A DNA stretch of 64,000 bases from NCBI GenBank assembly GCA_037951105.1, contig JBAMJV010003140.1, positions 1-64,000 on the forward strand. The letters run 5' to 3'. How positions within the stretch are numbered: the first letter of the stretch is position 1; each line of letters begins with the position of its first letter. Source of the DNA: Echinarachnius parma (Eukaryota > Echinodermata > Echinoidea > Clypeasteroida > Echinarachniidae). This document shows positions 55,915 through 64,000 of this stretch, piece by piece. The position numbers were made by a program, and so were the translations under genes. A model generated the notes under the pieces. The model searched no databases, was not told the DNA's origin, and worked only from the letters and a program-made list of their open reading frames with translations.

Positions 55915-56880
55915 CTGCAAGGGGCCAACAGTGTATACCGTATATGACAGCCCATTAAACGTTAAAATAGGCGCCGAAAACGCTATATTTTGTTCGGACT
56001 GCATAATTATCACCATGTTTTTTTTACATTCTCAATTTCACTAAAATGTCACCACAAGTGGCATCTCAAAGACTCAGCGAGCCAGAAGTAACATCGTCCT
56101 TGCTTTCACTTGCTACAATGTACACACGAGGGAAAAACACGCACCATAGGCTTTCGAGAAGGTGGAAATCAGTGTGAATAACTTGTTTTGATTTTGATTT
56201 GATCCTCTATAGTAAGACGAATTTGGTATTCAGTTGCTTATTATGCAGAGATTCATCCAAATAATTAGGATATAATAATTTCCCTTTTCTACTTGAACAG
56301 ATAAGTCGTGTTTTCAAGGCATGCACAAGAGGTAAGTCTTCATGAAACGGATAGATTTCATCCTGTAAGATTATTACTTGCATGCATCGATTTTATTCGT
56401 AAATTGCTCACCAATGAGTCGTGAAATCTGTCGAAAACGCGCATTAGTGAATAAATAAACCACTTGTACAAAATCTTAGATATTGAATCTCAATTTTTGT
56501 TGAAGGTCTATTCAATTGAAATTTAATTTCGCGCTTCAAGTTACTCGTGCAGTGCTAGAATTCCATATCATATTATGCATATTAATGTTAATACAAAATT
56601 ATAAAGAAGACTCTAGTAACGAACTCGCGTACGGGCAAATTAGGTACAATGTATGAGGTTTTTTGCATCTTTCCTATTTTCTGCCAGAACGTACATGTAT
56701 ACGATGGTTTATTGGAAATTTACATGACTTTGCCAAATATAAGTCCCGAAATGTGTATGATTGGGGACATTATGATGTTTGTCCCCAAAGGAGACACAGT
56801 CATTTCCGAAGATGTAGTGTGTGTGCCTATAATGAACTATTAGTTTGATTTTCCCGAATAACGTCGGTGGGGATGGGGTG
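55915..56880. other. No supported gene
   Basis: Unique AT-rich sequence, including a GAG then GTAAGTC donor-like site at 56334. Around 56735-56840 there are weak TTTGCC-AAATAT echoes of the TTTGCCC minisatellite, leading into poly(G). Confidence 0.4.
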
Positions 56881-56882
56881 GG

Positions 56883-57190
56883 GAGGGGGGGGGGGGGGGG
56901 GGGGGCATGCACCCCAAGCTCCTCCGCGTCGTATGCCAATATGCAGGGTAAAGTACTAATGGTGCCGCTTCCATTGAAGATGGAACTACAAATCGAAGTG
57001 ATATAAAACAAATAAACCGGGGGCGGTATGCGCGTGTGTGTGTGTGTGTGTTTGTTGTGTATGTGTGATTTGTGTTGTGTGTGTGTGTGTATGCATGTGT
57101 GTGTAAAGGGTGGAGGGGGGGGGGGGGGGGGGGGGTGCAGCCTTATCCCAGCTCCTCCGCCTCGTATATACGCCGAAATGCAGGGCGACT
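56883..57190. repeat. Tandem duplication headed by poly(G)
   Basis: Two units (about 56883-57003 and 57114-57242) each start with a G run, then GCTCCTCCGC, CGTAT, ATGCAGGG, ACTAATGGTG, GAAGATGGA and CTACA. Separated by TG/GT microsatellite (57034-57105). Confidence 0.8.
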
Positions 57191-57374
57191 ACTAATGGTG
57201 GTTTTACCAACGAAGATGGACCTACACATACAAGTGATGTTATCAGTCATATAAGCTGATTACATTGCAAGCTTTTCGAAATCATTGCAGCGCGACAGAT
57301 GCGACTAGCAATTCAAGGTTCCATATCCAATAAACAAGTGCTAATGAGAACACCCTTATGGATTATTATATATT

Positions 57375-57432
57375 CAGTGGCGTAGCCAGGGTCATATCAA
57401 TCCAGGGGGGGGGGGGGAGGGGGGGGGGGGGT
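57375..57432 (+). mobile_element. hAT-like terminus followed by poly(G)
   Basis: CAGTGGCGTAGCCAGG is a canonical-looking hAT-type end. It is followed by a broken G run of ~28 bases. A partner end may be near GGCCACGCCATTG (58059-58071), inverted, but the interval is not clearly one element. Confidence 0.6.
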
Positions 57433-57493
57433 TTAGGGGCTTTTATATTCCCCACACTATATGAATAGCCCAGAAACTAAACATATTATTATA

Positions 57494-57553
57494 GAAGTCA
57501 TGTTATGAATTGCGTAACAGACGTTGTGTTTGCATTGCGTAACAGACGTTGTG
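57494..57553. repeat. Short tandem duplication
   Basis: ATTGCGTAACAGACGTTGTG occurs twice in a row with a ~27-base period. Confidence 0.85.
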
Positions 57554-57639
57554 TTGCTATTTTCTATATTTCAAGTACCCCTCGTAGGGGGTGGGGAAGC
57601 TAGAGCCAAACATCACTAACGAGGGAACAACGGATACGT

Positions 57640-58020
57640 CGTTTGGAGCACACCTCCACGTCGACGTCTACCTCAGCTCCAGGTCGATAATGAATATTCA
57701 TATCGTGACGTCACGCAACGTCACTAGGATTAGGGTTTGAATGAGTTTGAGGGTTATATAATTACAATGAGACCATATTGACCATCAGCGGTGTACGTGG
57801 CCTACTGCACTGGTCACGCTGTCGACGTCAACACTTGTTTTAGTTGTTTATATCGGTTCGAATCCTCTCATATGACTCTTCTTTATATTTTGCCATGAAT
57901 GGTGAGTATAGCGGTTTATTTAGTAAATGTATCATGCAGAGTTTCACTATCGACCTGGAGGTGAGCTTCAAACGACGCACCTTTTCACTATCGACGTGGA
58001 GGTGTGACCCAAATGAGACA
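57640..58020. mobile_element. Diverged foldback with CACCTCCACGTCGA arms
   Basis: CACACCTCCACGTCGACG and CAGCTCCAGGTCGATA (57644-57690) are mirrored by TATCGACCTGGAGGTGAGC and TATCGACGTGGAGGTGTG (57948-58005). A perfect Pol III B box, GGTTCGAATCC, lies inside at 57855-57865. GGTGAGTATAG at 57901 is donor-like. Confidence 0.55.
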
Positions 58021-58494
58021 CCTGGGAACAACAGTTACTGCCCTCATCGCAACCCTTTGGCCACGCCATTGCCCCTCACTCCAATGTCATACCCAAGTCT
58101 GGCAGGCAATCACGCGGAAATCACAATCGATTTCAGCAACGAATATTGGATTGAAATTGAATATTTTGTCTTTTCCTGAAGGACAAGGTAAGAGATAAAC
58201 AAAAATTATGGATGCGATTTTCTTTTGACCATGTTGAGGCTAATATATAGTCCACAGTAGGTTGCACTTTTGTTTAGGAAGTTATATATAATTTAGAACC
58301 TCATGCATAAATTATTGCATATTAAAGGCTCTGTACTCTCCTGCCTGACGAAATTATCCCAGAAATTAGCCCATAAACATGATTGAACATGATAAACTGG
58401 GAGTAGAAACTCGTATAATTCCAAGAAAAATTATACATTAGTATGCCGACTGACAGTTGTATAACTAAATTCATTATGAACGGGGGCACGTTAA

Positions 58495-59266
58495 CCCTAT
58501 ATAGCCCGGGCTATTTTGAAAATGCATAGCCCGGGGGGGGGGGGCTAATTTGGCCCCCCCCTAAGATCTCGGCCGCGAAGCGGCCGTTCGCCGCGAAAAC
58601 TTGCACGCATGTTTAGTGAAGTGTATAGAATACTATGGTAATTTTAAATTTTTAGAAAAATGCATTATTTTTGCATAATTATGGTAATTTATGCAAATAC
58701 GGTCATAAATTCATATTTTTACCCATAATTCATATATTCTTCATAATTGAACATTGGTTTTCACTACATATGTTCTTTAGACCATTTGGAATAATAATAC
58801 AACCAAAAAATTTGGAAGAGCCAGTTTCTTCCTTATGTTTTCTATTGTTTTTTATAATTTCTTATGTATTTCTTTGTTTTTTTAGCTTATGTATTTTATT
58901 GTTTTTGTTGTTTATTTTATTTCTAACGATAAATCAACTACTATGAACCCCAAAACAAACACCTAAAATGTAAACAAGACCAAATAACCAATGATATATC
59001 TCTTTTTATGAAAACTGATATTTCCATATGTTTTGTACACAAATCACAAAATTTAGCAATTTTCGGGCTAACATGCATAGACAAAAGGTCATGTGACTTC
59101 ATAACGGTAGGTCCGATTTTCAAAAATTTTATTTCAAAAGATGCGCAAGACCCAATAGAAAAAAGTCATGAAATTTCAGCGCAAGTTTGTTTCGCGTTAA
59201 AAAATTATCGCGAAAAATGTCGAGGGGGGGGGGGGCCATTTTAGCCCCCCCCCGGGCTATATAGGG
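58495..59266 (-). mobile_element. TTAA element family E, copy 2
   Basis: 772 bases. TTAA at the left (58491-58494). The right flank is TTTTAA, so that side may have mutated. Ends CCCTATATAGCCCGGG and CCCGGGCTATATAGGG are perfect 16-base inverted repeats. The interior matches 27187-27970 in reverse, including GCATAGACAAAAGGTCATGT and ATGAAAACTGATATTTCCAT. A GGCCGCGAAGCGGCC mini-hairpin lies at 58571-58585. Confidence 0.85.
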
Positions 59267-59518
59267 TTTTAAGGGATAGGGTTAGGTTATATTTTATGAT
59301 ACCGTTTTATATATTTTTTTCAATCTTATGCAACAATATATAGCACAACTTCAACTTCACAAAGTCAACTCACAAGATCGGTTAAATGTTAGTTTTGATT
59401 CGCTTGAAACTTGAAACTTGAAACTTAAAACCAGACGCGCGATGCCATTGTGCGAACGCCTTGAGTACGGTGCGAATTTCATACTGTATCAGTAGTGTGT
59501 ATACACATACACTTATAA

Positions 59519-59729
59519 AGGGATAGTACATTTTTGGTCAAACTGAATGTTATTCCAATCAAATATATATTAATTGATATTTCAGCCCTTTCTGTATCGA
59601 TTTTGAACAAATACAGTTTGTTTTATCTCTAAAATAATATGCTCTACCATTATATTGCACTTAGTTTTCCATTACCTTACAAATTAATTATTTTTGAAGC
59701 GCCCTCTAAACCAAAATGTTATTATCCCT
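59519..59729 (+). mobile_element. MITE family A, internally deleted
   Basis: 211 bases. Starts AGGGATAGTACATTTTTGG and ends in ATTATCCCT before TTAA (59730-59733). About 320 bases of the family A interior are missing: sequence jumps from the left end to ATTGATATTTCAGCCC. The left TTAA has become TATA. Confidence 0.85.
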
Positions 59730-60344
59730 TTAATCTACAGGTCCGAATGCTTCCCCTGCCCAATACATCCCCACGCATGTATGACAATTTGTTATTGCAT
59801 CAGGAGATCTGCTCTAGTTCAGGGTAGCATGCAGCAGAATCTAGGACACTATTATAAACACGATAAACACGTAAACTCGTTAATTTAGTCCAAAGTTCCC
59901 ATGTCCCTTTCCGATCAGTAAAGTATCGTCTAGAGTGAAGAAGAAGAGATATCAAGTCGGGCCACAGCTGCCATCCGAATCAGGTGGGAAAAATCGTCTC
60001 TCGGTAAATTCGACTACCACCCCAAAGACTATTACTCGCCACCCTTATTGTTCCGTATGTATATAAATACGTGTGTTATGAATGAGGTTGATACAAAATG
60101 AAAGCCTAATGTTTTAACAAAATAGAGAGATGTTAAGATATTTGATTACATGCCTTGTGTGTTCAATGTACCATAGTCACTTAATGAACGATCCTACTAC
60201 TGTATACTAAGAAAATAATACACAAACCCGCGATCAAGCCACATTATATGCATTCACAAAATCCCTTATATCTAATTAATATCCATATTTAACAGTTCTG
60301 AAGACAGTTTTGAATCTGAAGACAATCGATTTCCCGAATTGGAG

Positions 60345-61390
60345 GAACCAGTAACTTTAAGGCAACTGCTCCGATTGAAATAGAGAAAAGGACATCAACC
60401 TTATCTTATTCTTTCTATTACTAACATGACCGACGGGTTCTTGTCATCTAAGCTTGGATCACCTGAATGAAAGCTGATGGACTGAATTGACCTCCACTTT
60501 GCGAATCACTTGTTATATGTGACGTAATATGCAAGATGATGACCACAGCGAATTCAACGACCCCGTAACTTTAAAGGGATCTAGTAACTTTGTTGACATG
60601 TGCAAAAAGTGATGAATGGTTGATGCCATGTATATTGTTGTTATCTGATATGTCCACAGGGTATAGTGTGAAAATTTCAAGTCAATTGGACGTTGCATTG
60701 CCGAGTAATGAGCAAAATTGCAAAGTGATATTCACTAACTCACTGCACTCACTTTGTACACGGTTTCAAAACTCCAACGGAGTTTGTATTATCTGAAAAC
60801 TTAAATCGTACATATCTTTGTAACGAAAGGGAAATTTGAAAAACCAAAACCTGTCCCATGATTTTATTGTTAATACGAATACAACAAGGTATGAGGGAAC
60901 CGCTAGAATTCAAATTGTATTTTGAGGACTTGGACAATGTTACTAAGTCCCTTTAAAGCAACTGATCCAATTCAAGAGGGAAAGGACATTAACCTCATCG
61001 TTTTCTCTCTGTCCAAATTACTAACGCAACCGACCTGACCGAAGGGTTGCCGTCATCTAAACTTGGATCACCTGAAAGCTGATGGACTGAATTGACATTC
61101 ACTTCGCGAATCACTTGTAATCTGTAAAATAATCCGTAAGATGATGACGCTTGTGCGCTCTCCCGAATTCTACGACCCAGTTTACTCTAAGGCAACAGTT
61201 CCGATTAAAGCGGGAAAAGAACGTCAACCCCATCTTCTTCTTTTCATTGCTAACATGACCGAAAGGTTCCTGTCATCTAAAGTTGGATCACCTGAAAGCT
61301 GACGGGCTGAATCGACATCCACTTTGCAAATCACTCACAGGTAATCTGTAAAGTTATCTGTAAGATTGATGACCAGAGCGATGTTGGCGA
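60345..61390. repeat. ~220-base satellite, three units, one interrupted
   Basis: Units share TTTAAGGCAACTGCTCCGAT, GGAAAAGGACATCAACC, CTAACATGACCGA, GTCATCTAAGCTTGGATCAC, GAAAGCTGATGGACTGAATT, CACTTTGCGAATCACTTG and AAGATGATGAC. Starts near 60350, 60957 and 61190. A family B MITE (60575-60952) sits at the unit 1/unit 2 junction. Confidence 0.85.
60575..60952 (-). mobile_element. MITE family B inside the satellite
   Basis: 378 bases between TTAA sites (60571-60574, 60953-60956). Starts AGGGATCTAGTAACTTTG and ends TTACTAAGTCCCT. The flanks GTAACTTTAA and TTAAAGCAACTG match the uninterrupted GTAACTTTAAGGCAACTG at about 60351. Confidence 0.95.
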
Positions 61391-61653
61391 TGAGGTCTTT
61401 GTTTAATGACGAAGAAGGAAGTTGAGGAGTAGGAGGAGGAGGAGGAGGAAGACTGGTCGAAGGAAGAGAGGTTGGTGTATAGAAACATGATGATAATGAG
61501 GATCGTTGCAATCGTGATAACGTTAGAAATATGCTGCTTGGGTATGTCATTAACAAATTTTTCTTTGAAATATTATAAAATGGACAAAATAGCGTAAAAC
61601 TTCTCACAAATTGATCAAATAGTGCTTGGTCTAATCATTTTTTCCACAGCTGT

Positions 61654-61868
61654 AGATACTCAACATTTTGCAAAGGGTTGTGTGATTCATAAACAATGCA
61701 ATTAATTACCACTATACTTACGGAACCATTATGGCCTCATGGTTCCGTATGCGCTAAACGTTTGCGAGTGCGCTAGTTCTATTCACGCGTAAGTTTGGAG
61801 ACAATAGAATCACGGACGAAAAGGTAGTCTTCGTATGCATTCCCATGAACACACGTTGTAGTATGGTG
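61654..61868 (+). mobile_element. MITE family C, internal fragment
   Basis: Contains CAACATTTTGCAAAGGGTTG, TACGGAACCATTATGGCC and GTTTGGAGACAATAGAATC of family C. Both ends are missing. GGAGGAGGAGGAGGAGG (61433-61450) and other purine-rich DNA flank it. Confidence 0.8.
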
Positions 61869-61891
61869 GAGAAGGAGGAACAAGGAAGAGA

Positions 61892-61910
61892 CTGGGGGGG
61901 GGGGGGGGGG
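61892..61910 (+). repeat. Poly(G) tract
   Basis: A G run within a purine-rich stretch of AGAAGA and GAGGA. A second run is at 62134-62151. No gene in 61870-62500. Confidence 0.85.
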
Positions 61911-62502
61911 ACATTTGAGAATGAAGAGCAGGATTATCAGAGAAAGTTTTTAGAAAAGAGGAGTGGAGCGATATAAAGGGGATAAGAGAGAAGAGGGGAG
62001 CAGGGGATCAGAAGAAGAAAGAATAATAATTACACGGATAGAGGAGATGATGGGAAGATGAGGGCGAGGGGGTGGAGGAATAACATATCCGCCAGCATGC
62101 GGGAATTGAACATAAGAGAAGGAGGTTAGGATAGGGGGGGGGGGGGGGGGGAGAAGAGAGAGGGATGAAATCAAGTAGAAGGAGGAAAAGAAACATTTAT
62201 GTGGTCCACATGTACAGTATGACTGTACATGATGACCACTTCAAATTACCATGAGTCCATGATGTAAGAACAACAGCTTATGACCAAGACCTCTGAGTCT
62301 GTTCCGTTTGTGCATCCAAAAAAAGGTGGAGTAATTATACGTAACGCGATATGTTGCCCCAGGTAGCTGACGTTTCATTTCCTCAGAAATGAGATGCTCG
62401 CGGGCATCCTCTACTTACAAACCTGGCGATGCATATATCGCGGAGGATATTATTGACCTCAAACAAAGTTTACAACTAGACGCAGCGCATTCAGGGAGTG
62501 CA

Positions 62503-62724
62503 TACCTCCGCCAACACTCGATATTTAGGTTTGCGTGACCTTGACCTTGCCCTTTGACTTTTGACCTTGAACATGTAATGGGTTATATTCTAGATGAACA
62601 CAAAGCTTCTACGAACAATTGGTTGAGATATCTGTGAAATTGTGCGCAGGAGACTGGTGACGAACAAACAAAGAAACAAACGGGACCGAAAACATAACCT
62701 CCTCCAACTTCGTTGGCGGAGGTA
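62503..62724. mobile_element. MITE with TACCTCCGCCAAC ends
   Basis: 222 bases. The 13-base ends TACCTCCGCCAAC and GTTGGCGGAGGTA are perfect inverted repeats. Inside are GCGTGACCTTGACC, TTTTGACCTTGAAC and CAAACAAAGAAACAAACGGG, then ACATAACCTCC. The layout matches a MITE I associate with many marine invertebrate genomes. Non-coding. Confidence 0.85.
62536..62570. promoter_or_regulatory. Cluster of nuclear-receptor half-sites
   Basis: TGACCTTGACC (62536-62546), TTTGACTT and TTGACCTTGA (62561-62570) are reverse-strand AGGTCA-type half-sites. TCAAGGTCA is the extended site of ERR and NR5A receptors. All lie inside the MITE. Confidence 0.4.
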
Positions 62725-62987
62725 ATTATGCTATATCACTGGTTATAAGGTAAAGTTGTAAATAGCTGAGGTGCTTTGTTTGCACTAAACGTTATTATAT
62801 TACACACATACTTCATGATGCTTCTATTGTTATTTGGTATTGAACATAGCTGCAAGTTGTGTTTTTAAAATAATTAAATAAACTTTTTTTTTAATAATTA
62901 AAATGAGCAAACGAGAATGGGGCTTTGCCAAGAACCTCCGGAATGCTAGATCGGGCTATATCCCATTGAGCACCAACTAGCACCAAC

Positions 62988-63177
62988 CAATAGACCGCTT
63001 CTGTAATGTATGCAAATAATATGCGTATGACGTAAGACAAGCTTAACAATAGTAACTAGGTCCGGCAAGCTCTGGCAAACTTAGCTTGCCGGACCTAGTT
63101 ACTATTGTTCAGCTTGCCAACGGGGAGTCTTACGTCATACGCATATTAGTTGCATACATTACAGAAGCGGTCTTTTG
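62988..63177. mobile_element. Foldback family F, copy 2
   Basis: The arms CAATAGACCGCTTCTGTAAT and ATGCAAATAATATGCGTATG are mirrored at the right. The centre GTCCGGCAAGCT is separated from AGCTTGCCGGAC by about 11 bases (CTGGCAAACTT). Compared with 39515-39708, the left arm has lost about 15 bases and TGACGTCA reads TGACGTAA. Confidence 0.9.
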
Positions 63178-63232
63178 TTAGAGCACTGGTCTAGCTATCT
63201 GGATGGTTCAATTTCAAGCGAAACCCAATTTT
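63177..63232 (+). tRNA. tRNA-like relic
   Basis: GTTAGAGCACTGGTCT resembles a tRNA D-arm followed by the anticodon stem. GGTTCAATTTC, 30 bases on, resembles a B box. No cloverleaf closes. Probably a decayed tRNA-derived fragment next to the family F foldback. Confidence 0.3.
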
Positions 63233-63472
63233 TCTTCGCCAATCTAATTGATTTATTTCTGGTCAGTTTCATCTCTGTTTGATTTTTCTAGTTATTTTTG
63301 TGTAATTATTATATATCATAATGCTTCTGAAAAATAAGATATAAATACACTCTACACACATATTAAACAAACATAAAACAAGCACAGACACATGATGTTT
63401 TTTCGAATGTATATCACATGCCACTTTCGTGTTTACTCCAAAATACATGAACGCTAGTGTATTATAAGTTAA

Positions 63473-63876
63473 AGGGGACCACCAGGCAAAGAACAACACA
63501 TCATTATTTGGTTTGGTACCGTTTTGTGATATCAAATAGATACCCAACATTTTGCAAAGGGTTGTGTAATTCATAAACAAAGCAATTCATTTCCACCACT
63601 TACGGAATCACTACTATTTCCTGGTTCCGTACGGGCCAAACATTTGCGAGTGCGCCAATGCTATTCACGCGTACGTTTGGAGACAATAGAATCCCGGGCG
63701 ATTCGTTCGCTCTGGACAAAGTAGTCTCGTACATGCAGACCCATGAACGCATGCTTTAGAATGGTGATGCGTTTTCCAATTATATATATTTTTTTGGAAA
63801 CATATTTTTATGAATTTTTTGATGGAATGGAATACCTTTCATTTATAAGAATATTATGTTTAGGTGGTGGTACCCT
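63473..63876 (+). mobile_element. MITE family C copy (reference orientation)
   Basis: 404 bases between TTAA sites (63469-63472, 63877-63880). Starts AGGGGACCACCAGGC and ends GGTGGTGGTACCCT. Landmarks are TTTTGTGATATCAAATAGAT, CAACATTTTGCAAAGGGTTG, TTCACGCGTACGTTTGGAGA and CATTTATAAGAATATTATG. The 103-codon minus-strand ORF that enters it is incidental. Confidence 0.9.
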
Positions 63877-64000
63877 TTAAGTTAGTCAATCATGCACTGT
63901 ACCTAATTAAAATGTGAATGTTTTCTATATCAATCAATAAGCATGGTTTATCAATGTTTTCCTCCAAAGCGACATTTAAAGAACATATTGAATGACTTTA

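Overview
The window is metazoan DNA: AT-rich by eye, with no operons, no ribosome binding sites and no dense coding. It is packed with small transposons, microsatellites and satellites. Several repeats look like ones common in marine invertebrates: a TACCTCCGCCAA-ended MITE, a TACAGTCAAACCTG-type MITE, hAT-like ends reading CAGTGGCGTAGCC, and a CR1/Jockey-group reverse transcriptase. I infer a marine invertebrate, possibly a deuterostome such as an echinoderm. The species cannot be fixed from the sequence alone. The window reads as an intergenic stretch or a very large intron.

Only one long ORF is convincingly protein-derived: the 3' part of a non-LTR retrotransposon reverse transcriptase (about 34.75-35.92 kb), followed by a 3' UTR and an AATAAA-repeat tail near 36.79 kb. 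Weaker host-gene hints are: a minus-strand first-exon candidate (3517-3321) with a TATA-like tract and CpG-rich upstream DNA; a 102-base internal-exon candidate (39136-39237) with good splice sites at both ends; and a small signal-peptide-like ORF (42277-42468). None matches a family I recognise.

Layout. 0-2.1 kb: G-rich minisatellites and a satellite of GCGNAGC mini-hairpins. 2.8-4.6 kb: possible gene fragments, a 56-base palindrome, a CpG cluster and, at 4.97 kb, a recursive-splice-site-like motif. 4.6-9.4 kb: a 540-base foldback element and nested TTAA MITEs. 9.4-13 kb: degenerate satellites. 13-24 kb: MITEs, satellites and a long GT tract. 24-25.7 kb: a tandem array interrupted by two MITEs. 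27-32 kb: TTAA elements and a ~200-base satellite, itself interrupted by one. 33.4-36.8 kb: repeats and the retrotransposon. 37.4-46 kb: nested MITEs, foldbacks, trinucleotide arrays, a tRNA-Ser-like relic and two RFX X-box matches. 47.1-49.8 kb: an ~85-base minisatellite with a ~1.05 kb higher-order repeat. 50-64 kb: more copies of the same MITE families, foldbacks, and a third satellite with a TTAA MITE inserted.

The unifying theme is transposition into TTAA. Three large families (A, B, C) plus E, L and M are bordered by TTAA, and most begin with AGGG just inside it. By my addition they cover roughly 9 kb. In several places a tandem-repeat paralogue provides the empty site, so insertion can be read directly. 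No transposase for these elements is present in the window.
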